Shown: positions 1 to 6,358, numbered from the stretch's first letter. The stretch is DNA of 19,356 bases from Armatimonadota bacterium (GCA_016210785.1 JACQTN010000496.1:1-19356); one strand, 5' to 3'. Notes: generated from the letters alone by a model not told the origin. Program-made: numbers and translations.

Positions 1-93
1 CACCAGGGCTGGCACCTGGGGAAGATCGCCACGCTGCGGGCGATGCTGGGCAAGCCGCGCCTGTTCGATGCGCCGCCGCCCAGCGGCGCGTAG
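1..93 (+). CDS. C-terminal end of a protein, possibly DinB-like (partial)
   Basis: The first 30 codons are open and end in TAG at 91-93; the start lies outside the window. The visible tail contains HQGWHLGKIATLRAMLG followed by a proline-rich end. A His-x3-His-Leu-Gly-x-Ile helix near the C-terminus resembles the last metal-binding helix of DinB/DUF664-type four-helix proteins, which often act as thiol-dependent or metal-dependent enzymes. Only this fragment is visible, so the family call is a weak inference, while the existence of a coding tail is reasonably supported by codon bias. Confidence 0.45.
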   Translation, partial: HQGWHLGKIATLRAMLGKPRLFDAPPPSGA

Positions 94-215
94 GAACGTC
101 TGGCGAAGACGCGCACCGGGGACGCGCACCGGACAATGAAGGGCCGGCGCCCGGTGCCGCCTGAATAGCCAGGGTCGCGGCGGGACCGAATCTCATAGCG
201 CGGGGGAGGAGCGAG
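94..215. other. Short intergenic region with a tandem 12-base repeat
   Basis: The stretch GACGCGCACCGG occurs twice, at 108-119 and 121-132, a 13-base period. A small G/C hairpin (gggc/gccc around 144-155) follows. The repeat may be regulatory or chance in G+C-rich DNA. A strong ribosome-binding site (GGGGGAGGAG) at about 202-211 precedes the VOC gene. Confidence 0.3.
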
Positions 216-565
216 ATGCCAAATCCAGTGGTGCACTTCGAGATCCTGGGCAAAGACGGCGCGAAGCTGCAGAAGTTCTACGCGGACTCGGCTGGACCAT
301 CGATGCCAACAACCCGATGAACTACGGCCTGGTGAAGACGGGCAGCGATCGGGGCATCAACGGAGGGGTGGGCGCGGGCCAGGGGGGAATGGCCTGGGTC
401 ACCGTGTATGTCGAGGTGGATGACCCCCAGGCCTACCTGAAAAGGATCGAGCGCATGGGCGGCAAGACCGTGGTGCCGGTCACGGATATCCCCGGCATGG
501 TCACGTTCGCGGTCTTCGCCGATCCGGAGGGGAACAAGGTGGGCCTGGTCAAGTCGATGCGCTAG
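216..565 (+). pseudogene. VOC (glyoxalase/bleomycin-resistance fold) family gene with a frameshift
   Basis: An ATG at 216 sits after a good ribosome-binding site (GGAGGAG, about 5 bases away). It opens MPNPVVHFEILGKDGAKLQK then FYAD, a typical start of a VOC-superfamily protein. This frame stops at about 320, but the second half continues in another frame to the TAG at 563-565 with ITDANNPM-like and VYVEVDDPQAYLKRIERMGG and FADPEGNKVGLVKS motifs. The break is at about 287-292 (gcggac/tcggctgg), where VOC relatives usually read FYADLFGW. Net loss of 1 base (or 4) restores one protein of about 116 aa. It may be a true pseudogene or an assembly/sequencing error. Catalytic activity and substrate cannot be inferred. 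The final TAG overlaps the thrC stop on the other strand in a shared CTAG. Confidence 0.7.
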
Positions 566-1842
566 ACCCGGAAGCCGTACGCCTTCGCCAGCGCGGCCTC
601 CATGGCCGCGGCCGTCGGCTCGATCAGCGGCACCTGCGGCAGGCGGGCGGCCGTCGCCTCGGGGTCTTTCAGCCCGGAAGAAGTCATGACGGCCACCACC
701 GTGGCTTCGGGCGCGACGGCGCCCGAAGCCACGAGCTGCCTGACGCCCGCCAGCGCCACAGCCGAGGACGCCTCCACGTAGAGCCCTTCCGTGGACGCCA
801 GCGAGAGTTGCGCCTCCATGGTCTCGGTATCCTCTACCACCACGGCCCGGCCGCGCGACTCGCGCAGGGCCAGCAGGCCCTGGTAGGTTGGCGTGCGGGT
901 ACCCACGTTAAAGGCCACCGTGCGCCGCCCCGGCACCGTCACCAGTGCCCCGCCTTCGCCGGTCCCCGTGCCGGCGCCGCGCTCCAGGACCACGGCATAG
1001 GCGGGGAAAGGTTCCACCGCCATCATCGTCGGCAGATCGTCGATCCACCCCAGCCGCCGCAGATCGGTGAACCCCTTCCAGATCCCGAAGAGCGCGTCGC
1101 CGGCGGAGACGGGGACCACGACCACGTCGGGCGTCTCCCAATCCAGCTGATGCATGATCTCGTAGGCGATGGTCTTGTATCCTTCCACGCCGAAGGGCGT
1201 GCTGCCCACCGGCGGCACCGACACGTTGGTGGTGGAGAACCATCCGTGCCGCGCCACCCACTCCCCCACCACCTTCCACCGGTCCTCATCGGTGGGGACC
1301 GCCACCACGCGGGCACCGTACGACTGCATCAGCACGCGGACGGTCAGCGGGGCGTCGGCGCGCGTGACGATGATGCACGGCAGCCCGGCCCGCGCCGCGT
1401 AGGCGGCGGTGGAGGCGCCGTGATTGCCCGTGGTGGACGCGATGATGCCCGGCGCGCCCATCTCGCGGGCCTTGGAGATCGCCACGCTGCACAGGCGGTC
1501 CTTGAACGACCAGGTGGGGTTGCGGGTCTCGTCCTTCAGGTAGAGGTCGCGCACGCCCAGCGTCGCGCCGAGCCGCGGGCACGGCATCAGCGGCGTGCCG
1601 CCCTCCCGCATGGTGACCCGGTGCACGGGATCCACGGGCAGGAACTCCGCGTAGCGCCAGAGCCATCCCAGGCGCGCCTGCAGGGTCTCCACACGGGTGG
1701 CCTTGCGGATGGCCTCGTAATCGTAGGTGCACGTGAGCGCGCTGGCAAAATGCGGAGTCCGGCAGCGCTCACACCCCATGGGCAGGTCCGCCGCCGGATA
1801 CTCCGCTCCGCAGTGCAGACATCGCAGGCCGGTCAGGAACAT
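562..1842 (-). CDS. thrC: Threonine synthase (PLP-dependent)
   Basis: Catalyses O-phosphohomoserine to threonine, the last step of threonine synthesis, in the cytoplasm. The 426-aa product has an N-terminal zinc-ribbon-like segment (C8-x2-C11 and C24-x2-C27) seen in some threonine synthases. It then has the fold-type II PLP signature NPTWSFKDR, whose lysine (about residue 114) should bind PLP, and the STTGNHGAST loop that holds the cofactor phosphate. Length fits the family. I chose the ATG at 1842 because GGGGGAGAG lies at a proper distance; a TTG at 1848 is also in frame. The gene begins 2 bases after the methyltransferase stop, so it is probably the last gene of the minus-strand cluster. 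Its stop is shared (CTAG) with the convergent VOC gene. Threonine-synthase-like paralogues with other substrates exist, so the exact reaction is likely but not certain. Confidence 0.85.
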   Translation of the reverse strand: MFLTGLRCLHCGAEYPAADLPMGCERCRTPHFASALTCTYDYEAIRKATRVETLQARLGWLWRYAEFLPVDPVHRVTMREGGTPLMPCPRLGATLGVRDLYLKDETRNPTWSFKDRLCSVAISKAREMGAPGIIASTTGNHGASTAAYAARAGLPCIIVTRADAPLTVRVLMQSYGARVVAVPTDEDRWKVVGEWVARHGWFSTTNVSVPPVGSTPFGVEGYKTIAYEIMHQLDWETPDVVVVPVSAGDALFGIWKGFTDLRRLGWIDDLPTMMAVEPFPAYAVVLERGAGTGTGEGGALVTVPGRRTVAFNVGTRTPTYQGLLALRESRGRAVVVEDTETMEAQLSLASTEGLYVEASSAVALAGVRQLVASGAVAPEATVVAVMTSSGLKDPEATAARLPQVPLIEPTAAAMEAALAKAYGFRV

Positions 1843-1844
1843 GG

Positions 1845-2588
1845 TCAATCTCTCCCCCGCATCTTGATCCCGGTGACGATCGCGTGCTCCCGCCGCCAGC
1901 GCACCACCCTGTCGGGGAAGCGCGCCATCAGGCGGTCCCGGAACTTCACCATCCTTTCCCGAAACGTCTCCTCATCCATGGCGCGGTAGGCCGGCAGTGG
2001 CCGCGTCCGCGCCCACCGCAGGAATCTCTCCGCCGGCACAGCCTCCGCGCCCACCGTGCACAGGTGGTGGCGCACCTGCTGGAAGCCGGCCAGGCGCACC
2101 CGCGTCTTGAGCGCTGGCAGGGCTGGCCACCTCGGCCGGTCCAGCGCGAAGGCGCCCGGGAAGAGGTGGACCGGCAGACGCGCCACCTGGCCCTGTGACA
2201 TGGTCAGGATCGTCAACCGCCCGCCGTTGGGTGCAAGGACGCGGTAGACCTCGCGCAGGACACGATCCAGGTCGGGCAGATCCTGGACCACCAGGATCAT
2301 GGTGCACGCCGCGAAGGCCCCCGGCGCAAACGGCAGCGCCTCGCATCCGCCCAGCACCCACCGGACGCGCGCTCGCGACCTGCCGCTCGCCGGGGGCGGA
2401 TCCGCCAGGGAGCGATCGAGCCCGACGATCTCCGCGCCGGTGCGCTGGGCCAGCAGCCGCGCGTAACGGCCGGCACCACAGTTGAGGTCCAGCACCCGCG
2501 TCCCCCAGACGATGCGGCTCACGCGCGCGACCGCGTCCACCACCGCGGCTGCCTGAGGATCGGTGCGGGACGGCCGGACACGTCCCAC
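1845..2588 (-). CDS. SAM-dependent class I methyltransferase
   Basis: About 247 aa with a Rossmann methyltransferase core. Motif I is VLDLNCGAGRYARLLA near residues 32-47, followed by an acidic strand end (EIVGLDRS). The GCEALPFAPGAFAACTM segment matches the post-motif region of UbiE/Methyltransf_11 proteins, and LREVYRVLAPNGGRLTIL is the usual motif III helix-strand. The substrate is unknown. I chose the GTG at 2588, two bases after the GAF gene stop and behind a weak GGCGG site; a longer reading would overlap the GAF gene by about 80 bases. It ends 2 bases before the thrC ATG, so the three genes are probably co-transcribed. The arginine-rich C-terminal third is not recognisable. Confidence 0.8.
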   Translation of the reverse strand: MGRVRPSRTDPQAAAVVDAVARVSRIVWGTRVLDLNCGAGRYARLLAQRTGAEIVGLDRSLADPPPASGRSRARVRWVLGGCEALPFAPGAFAACTMILVVQDLPDLDRVLREVYRVLAPNGGRLTILTMSQGQVARLPVHLFPGAFALDRPRWPALPALKTRVRLAGFQQVRHHLCTVGAEAVPAERFLRWARTRPLPAYRAMDEETFRERMVKFRDRLMARFPDRVVRWRREHAIVTGIKMRGRD

Positions 2589-2590
2589 CG

Positions 2591-3076
2591 CTATCCGCCG
2601 TGGGCCGGTGCCCCGTGCGCACGCGCCGCGCACCGCGGTGCCAGCAGCGCGGCCACCTCCTCCAGCAACCACTGATCATCCGCGGTGAAAGCGTTCAGGG
2701 TGGAGCTGTCGATGTCGATCTCGCCCAGGACGCGCCCCGCGTGAATGATCGGCACCACGACCTCCGACCTGGTGGAGAGGAAGCACTGCAGGTAGCGAGG
2801 GTCTTGGGACACGTCGGGGACCAGTTCGGTCCGGCCCGACGCGGCGGCGGCGCCGCACACGCCCTTGCCGATGGGGATGCGCACGTGCTCGGTGGCCTCC
2901 GGCCCGCGCCAGGGCCCCAGCACCAGATCCGGGCCCTCGACCCAGTAAATGCCTGCCCAGTCGTAGTGGGGAAACCGCTGGTGCAGGTAGTCGACCACCG
3001 CGGCCGCCGCCGCGGCACCGTCGCGGGCCCGCCCGGCCATGGCGCGAATTTCGTCCAGGGACTCCCGGTAGTCCAT
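2591..3076 (-). CDS. GAF-domain protein, free methionine-(R)-sulfoxide reductase-like
   Basis: A 161-aa single GAF domain covering nearly the whole protein. The order YDWAGIYWV, LVLGPWRGP, VRIPIGKGVCG, RSEVVVPI and GEIDIDSS follows the fRMsr family (E. coli MsrC/YebR, yeast YKG9), which reduces free methionine-R-sulfoxide using thioredoxin. C74 (in GKGVCG) and C98 (in YLQCFLSTRSE) align with the family's C94 and catalytic C118. The position of the third cysteine (E. coli C84) is His64 here. The start is the ATG at 3076, seven bases after GGGAGG; a GTG at 3082 lies too close to that site. It precedes the methyltransferase by 2 bases. Alternatives are a GAF sensor without catalysis, but the two retained cysteines favour a reductase. 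Confidence 0.75.
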   Translation of the reverse strand: MDYRESLDEIRAMAGRARDGAAAAAAVVDYLHQRFPHYDWAGIYWVEGPDLVLGPWRGPEATEHVRIPIGKGVCGAAAASGRTELVPDVSQDPRYLQCFLSTRSEVVVPIIHAGRVLGEIDIDSSTLNAFTADDQWLLEEVAALLAPRCAARAHGAPAHGG

Positions 3077-3167
3077 CCCCACCCCTCCCGCGTCGCCGCG
3101 GCACCCTGACCCTGTGAGGCATCCCGACTTGTATTTCAGGTTGCGGGACCGGAACTCCTAGATCACC

Positions 3168-3198
3168 CCAACAAATCGCGCAGTGTGCGATTTCTTGG
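3168..3198. repeat. Inverted repeat / stem-loop
   Basis: CCAACAAATCGC (3168-3179) pairs with GCGATTTCTTGG (3187-3198) with one mismatch in 12 and a 7-base loop. It directly abuts the larger inverted repeat at 3199-3271, so the two may form one composite structure. It is not followed by a T-run on either strand, so it is not a standard intrinsic terminator. Confidence 0.6.
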
Positions 3199-3276
3199 TG
3201 AACCCCCTGAAACATCCAACGGCGTCGCTTGAGGAGCGCTGACAGACGCTCCGGATGTTTCAAGGGGTTCAGGGGA
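3197..3276. repeat. Palindromic intergenic element, copy 1
   Basis: A 19-base arm at 3199-3217 (TGAACCCCCTGAAACATCC) pairs with 3253-3271 at 18 of 19 positions. Inside, GGAGCG (3233-3238) and CGCTCC (3247-3252) form a second stem. The left end GGTGAACCCCCTGAAA matches, at 15 of 16 bases, the end of the palindrome at 6288-6358. The common end and intergenic location suggest a dispersed REP-like or MITE-like family. No transposase or target-site duplication is visible. Confidence 0.6.
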
Positions 3277-3308
3277 CCCCGATCGCGATCGCGGGAGGTG
3301 TGCCGGCC

Positions 3309-3659
3309 TCAGGCGGACTCGCCTTCGGTGGGGTATCCGCGCTGCACCCACGCGAACAGGCCACCGCGCAGCGCCATGACGCGCTCGTACCCCAGGTCTC
3401 GCAGAGCGGCCGCCGCACGGGCAGCCGAGGCTTCAGCCGTTCACGTTCAGTAGAAGACCATGGTCTTCTCGCGCGGCAACTCGTCCAGGCGCTCCAGCAA
3501 CTGGCGCCCGGGGATGTGCCGCGCGCCGGCGATGTGCCGTTCCCGATAGGACTCCGGCTTCCGCACGTCCACGATCAGGATGTGGTCGCCGCGCTGCATC
3601 GCGGCGTAGAGGTCGTCAGGGTCAATCCGTGGGATCGTCTGCAGTGCCGCTTCGGCCAT
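3309..3659 (-). CDS. Rhodanese-domain sulfurtransferase, likely selenoprotein with Sec-x-Sec active site
   Basis: A 116-aa single rhodanese domain if two in-frame UGA codons are read through. The first 70 codons give the N-terminal half (IVDVRKPESYRERHIAGARH, then ending KTMVFY). The frame then reads UGA-ACG-UGA (3449-3441) and continues uninterrupted through TAEASAARAAAALRDLGYER and ALRGGLFAWVQRGYP to a UGA at 3309-3311. Related rhodaneses read FYCTCPNEATSAR here, so both UGAs fall exactly on the two cysteines of the active-site loop; the second is at the persulfide-carrying position. A hairpin with SECIS geometry follows. The ATG at 3659 has GAGGG eight bases upstream. Rhodaneses move sulfane sulfur (or selenium) via a Cys/Sec intermediate. 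The alternative is a pseudogene with two nonsense changes at just these sites, which is less likely. Ordinary callers would stop at residue 70 and miss the C-terminal half. Confidence 0.8.
3407..3427 (-). promoter_or_regulatory. Candidate bacterial SECIS hairpin
   Basis: On the minus strand, CGGCUGCC (3427-3420) pairs with GGCGGCCG (3414-3407): 8 base pairs with one G-U, closing a 5-base loop CGUGC. The loop starts 22 bases after the second UGA and 28 after the first, with G as its second base. Known bacterial SECIS elements sit inside the coding region just after the UGA, with an apical loop roughly 16-37 bases away and a G among the first two loop bases; all are met. G+C-rich DNA forms hairpins readily, so this supports but does not prove Sec insertion. 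Confidence 0.55.
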
Positions 3660-3750
3660 CGATGGTGCCCTCGCGGATCATCACGCATTCCACGCTATGA
3701 CTTCCCGCTCTACGACATTCCGCCCGCACGGGTGCCGTGCTTCTTCGCGG

Positions 3751-3779
3751 ATGATCTCCCGTTCCCTGCCCGGTGTCAA
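3751..3779 (-). promoter_or_regulatory. Candidate sigma70-type promoter for the rhodanese cluster
   Basis: On the minus strand a perfect TTGACA (3779-3774) is followed after 17 bases by GATCAT (3756-3751), which matches TATAAT at 4 of 6 positions. It would give a leader of about 85 bases before the rhodanese ATG at 3659. No other convincing promoter is seen in the 3660-3928 gap between this divergent pair of genes. Confidence 0.45.
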
Positions 3780-3928
3780 ATGTGCGCCGTGGGCGTGAGA
3801 GGATTCTCCGCCGGGCCGCCAAAAGAATGGTGCACTCCGAACACGCGATCACGGAGCGGGCCGACCACTTCGGCACGCTGGTGCTGGTGCCGTAGCCGTG
3901 AGACCATCTCGATACGGGAGGCGCATCC

Positions 3929-5305
3929 ATGGAACGCATCCTCGCCCACATCGACGACCACTTCGACGCCCACCTGGACCAGGCGCGCCGCTTCGTCCGC
4001 CAGCCCAGCATCAGCGGGGAGGGGATCGGCATGCCGGAGATGGCGCGCCTGGTGGCGGACCGGATCACGGAACTCGGCGGGCGGGCCGAGATCGTGCCCA
4101 CGGACGGCTGGCCGGTGGTCTACGGCGAGATCGACCAGGGCGCGCCGCGCACCCTGCTCGTCTACGGGATGTACGACGTGCAGCCGGTGGAGGGCGAAAC
4201 GTGGATGGCCCCGCCCTTCGAGGGCCAGGTGGTGTCCCTGGAAGGACACGGCCCGTCCATGGTGGCGCGCGGCGTCTACAACACCAAGGGGCCGCTGGCC
4301 GGCTTCTTCAACGTCGTCCACACCCTCCGGGAGGTCGAGGGCCGGCTGCCGGTCAACCTCAAGTTCATGATCGAGGGTGAGGAGGAGCTGGGGAGCGTCC
4401 ACCTCCCGCAGTTCGTGGCCCGGCATCGCGACCGGCTGCGCGCCGACGCCGCCTACTTCCCTTTTTACATGGAGAACGCCCAGGGCAAGCCGGTCATGTG
4501 GCTGGGCGTGAAGGGCATCCTCTTCTTCGAGCTGACCTGTCGCGGCGGCGACTGGGGCGGCCCCACGGTGCGGGGCATCCACGGCAGCAACGCGGTGTGG
4601 ATCTCCAGCCCCACCTGGCGGCTGGTGCAGGCGCTGCGCACCATGGTGGGTCCGGACGAGCGGATCCTGGTCGACGGCCTCTACGACGGCGTCGCGCCCG
4701 TGAGCGCGGATGATGAAGAGCTGCTGGCGGCGCTGGCCCGGACCTTCGACGAGCAGACGATCCTGCAGGACCATGACGTGAAGCGGTTCAAGTACGACCT
4801 GCGCGGCGTGGACCTGCTCCGTCGCTACCTCTATGATCCCACCCTGAACATCGACGGCCTCGTCTCGGGGTACGTGGGCGCAGCCACCAAGACGCTGCTG
4901 CCGCATGAGGCCCGCGCCAAGATGGACGTGCGCATGGTGCCCAACATGGAGCCGGAGACGGTGGTGGCGACGCTGCGCGCGCACCTGGACCGCCACGGGT
5001 ACGCCGACATCGAGCTGCGGGTGAACGAGGGCTATCCGCCGGCCAAGACCAGCGTCCGGCAGCCCGTGGTGCAGGCGCTCATCCGCGCCGTCCGGCGGCT
5101 CGGAGTGGAGCCGGAGATCTGGCCGCACCTGGGCGGCTCCGCGCCGTTTTACCTCTTCACCGGGGAACTACGGCTTCCGTTTGCCATGGGCGGCCTGGGG
5201 CACGGCGGCAGGCCGCACAGCCCCAACGAGTACGCGACCGTGGAGGGGATGAAGCGCTTCGAGAAGTCGGTGGCCGCGTTCCTGGTGGAGTTTGCCCGGG
5301 GCTAG
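3929..5305 (+). CDS. M20-family metallopeptidase-like hydrolase with altered metal ligands
   Basis: A 458-aa protein with the M20/ArgE/DapE/CPG2 layout: a catalytic domain split by a dimerisation domain. YGMYDVQP (residues 79-86) corresponds to the usual YGHYDVQP, so the first zinc-binding His is Met81. VYNTKGPL (116-123) corresponds to the usual SDDKGPL, so the bridging Asp is Asn118. The EGEEELGS glutamates (about 149-156) and the last ligand His430 (PHSPNEY) are kept. The dimerisation domain starts near residue 210 (RGIHGSNAVWISSPTW). The start follows GGGAGG by 7 bases. I recall a subgroup of M20 proteins with similar MYDV/NTKGPL motifs, so this may be a distinct lineage rather than decay. 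Substrate is unknown; the altered site suggests changed metal use or a non-peptidase role. It stands alone, divergent from the rhodanese cluster. Confidence 0.8.
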   Translation: MERILAHIDDHFDAHLDQARRFVRQPSISGEGIGMPEMARLVADRITELGGRAEIVPTDGWPVVYGEIDQGAPRTLLVYGMYDVQPVEGETWMAPPFEGQVVSLEGHGPSMVARGVYNTKGPLAGFFNVVHTLREVEGRLPVNLKFMIEGEEELGSVHLPQFVARHRDRLRADAAYFPFYMENAQGKPVMWLGVKGILFFELTCRGGDWGGPTVRGIHGSNAVWISSPTWRLVQALRTMVGPDERILVDGLYDGVAPVSADDEELLAALARTFDEQTILQDHDVKRFKYDLRGVDLLRRYLYDPTLNIDGLVSGYVGAATKTLLPHEARAKMDVRMVPNMEPETVVATLRAHLDRHGYADIELRVNEGYPPAKTSVRQPVVQALIRAVRRLGVEPEIWPHLGGSAPFYLFTGELRLPFAMGGLGHGGRPHSPNEYATVEGMKRFEKSVAAFLVEFARG

Positions 5306-5332
5306 GCGCGGGGGAGTTTGGCTACCAGTTTG

Positions 5333-5362
5333 TTTACATTCTCGGGGCCCGCTTGTTACAAT
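5333..5362 (+). promoter_or_regulatory. Promoter of the Fe-S-type regulator gene
   Basis: TTTACA (5333-5338) and TACAAT (5357-5362) match the -35 and -10 consensus at 5 of 6 each, with an 18-base spacer. The -10 runs into the inverted repeat at 5362-5398, and the start codon at 5401 follows shortly, giving a very short leader. Confidence 0.65.
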
Positions 5363-5398
5363 GTACCTGGCGCATCTGACCAGCGGGTGCCAGGTACA
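5362..5398. promoter_or_regulatory. Inverted-repeat operator, probably autoregulatory
   Basis: TGTACCTGGC (5362-5371) and GCCAGGTACA (5389-5398) are a perfect 10-base inverted repeat with a 17-base centre. It begins at the last base of the -10 box and ends just before the regulator ATG, so a bound dimer would block transcription initiation. The right arm also carries AGGT, the likely ribosome-binding site. Binding by the adjacent regulator is inferred from position. Confidence 0.6.
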
Positions 5399-5400
5399 AC

Positions 5401-6039
5401 ATGCATTCCACGCGCAAAGAGATCCTGGGATTGCTGAAAAAGCGCGGGCCGATGACCGTCCGCGAGTTGAGCGAGTCCCTGGGGATCACGCCCATGGGCG
5501 TGCGGCAGCATCTGGCCACCCTGGAGCGGGACGCCTACGTGGCCGTGGAGGGCGTGCGGCGTGGACAGGGCCGGCCCAGCCGCATCTACGCCATCACGCC
5601 CGAGGGGGACGACCTGTTCCCCCGCACCTATCAACAGTTCACCGTCGCCATCCTGGACAGCCTGCAGACCCTCGCCGGGGAGGACCAGGTGGCGCGCGTC
5701 CTCGACCTGTGCAAGGACCGCAACCTGGAATCGTACCGGCAGCGCATGGAGGGCAAGGGCTTCTCCGAGAAGATCATCGAGCTGGCCAGGATCCGCGACG
5801 AAGAAGGGTACGTCGCGGAGTGGAAGCAGGTGGACCCGGAGACCTTCCTGCTCATCGAACACAACTGCCCCATCCGCTTCGTGGCCGGCAGGTTCCAGCA
5901 GGCATGCCGGTGCGAGCTGGACCTGTTTGCGGAGGTCCTGGGGGCGGAGGTGGAGCGGACGCACCACATCGTCAACGGCGAGCCCTACTGCTGCTACGTG
6001 ATTCGGCGGCGCCAGGAGGCCGGCAGGCCCCAGAAGTAG
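5401..6039 (+). CDS. Helix-turn-helix regulator with C-terminal Fe-S cysteines (SufR/DeoR-like)
   Basis: A 212-aa cytoplasmic DNA-binding protein. Residues 1-70 form a winged helix (TRKEILGLLKKRGPMTVREL, then GITPMGVRQHL, and a GQGRPSRIY wing). The C-terminal part has the SufR-type cysteine pattern: C156-x12-C169 and C198, with C171 and C197 nearby. In SufR a further cysteine lies midway; that position is Glu183 here. SufR proteins bind an Fe-S cluster and repress Fe-S biogenesis genes, but no suf genes are in view. The target may be the gene's own promoter, where a perfect inverted repeat overlaps the -10, and perhaps the downstream heme genes; the latter is speculation. The ATG at 5401 has only AGGT upstream. 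Confidence 0.8.
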   Translation: MHSTRKEILGLLKKRGPMTVRELSESLGITPMGVRQHLATLERDAYVAVEGVRRGQGRPSRIYAITPEGDDLFPRTYQQFTVAILDSLQTLAGEDQVARVLDLCKDRNLESYRQRMEGKGFSEKIIELARIRDEEGYVAEWKQVDPETFLLIEHNCPIRFVAGRFQQACRCELDLFAEVLGAEVERTHHIVNGEPYCCYVIRRRQEAGRPQK

Positions 6040-6287
6040 CCCAGGCGCCTCCTCCCCGCATCCCTCACCGCGAGCGAACGGAGGAACCGTCCAGTGGTCA
6101 AGGTACCCTGACCAACAACGGTGTGCAGAACGCGCACCCGCTGCACCTGGGCGGGAGCCGGGCGTTTCCCTTCGGCCCGGCGAAGCTTACCATCGCCCAC
6201 CCTACCACGCTCACCCACTCACGGCGCCCCTTTCGATGCCTCTCCCTCCCCTGATTTCCCTCTCCACGGTTCGCTGCCATGCGGCTC

Positions 6288-6358
6288 ACCCCCCTGAAAT
6301 CTCTGGAGACCCCCTTCGCGGTAGACCGACGCCTTTCAGAGATTTCAGGGGGGTCACC
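6288..6358. repeat. Palindromic intergenic element, copy 2
   Basis: ACCCCCCTGAAATCTCTG (6288-6305) and its exact complement at 6337-6354 form an 18-base perfect stem around a loop of about 31 bases. Read from its right end, the outer bases GGTGACCCCCCTGAAA match the left end of the element at 3197 at 15 of 16 positions, whereas the loops differ. This is the pattern expected of a dispersed palindromic repeat family with conserved ends. Confidence 0.65.

Larger units (their letters stand above)
3077..3308. other. Intergenic region with back-to-back stem-loops
   Basis: This gap between the rhodanese and GAF genes (both minus strand) holds no gene I can support. It contains two adjacent inverted repeats (3168-3198 and 3199-3271), listed separately, and a GATCGCGATCGCG palindrome at about 3281-3293. 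A ribosome-binding site for the GAF gene (GGGAGG) lies at its left end. Confidence 0.6.

Noticed and set aside
1064..1080. GGTGAACCCCTT inside thrC resembling the palindromic repeat end
   Set aside because: Only a partial match, no inverted partner, and it lies within conserved coding sequence.
3447..3659. Rhodanese as a truncated 70-aa protein or pseudogene
   Set aside because: The frame continues cleanly past both UGAs to a complete domain, and both UGAs sit on cysteine positions, so truncation is the less likely reading.
3779..3895. Short plus-strand frame ending MVHSEHAITERADHFGTLV and TAG at 3893-3895
   Set aside because: It could be the remnant of a gene, but it is short, has no ribosome-binding site and overlaps the likely rhodanese promoter.
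3776..5128. Long minus-strand open frame of 450 codons
   Set aside because: It is the antisense shadow of the M20 gene; it is rich in His/Arg/Gly runs and has no family motifs.
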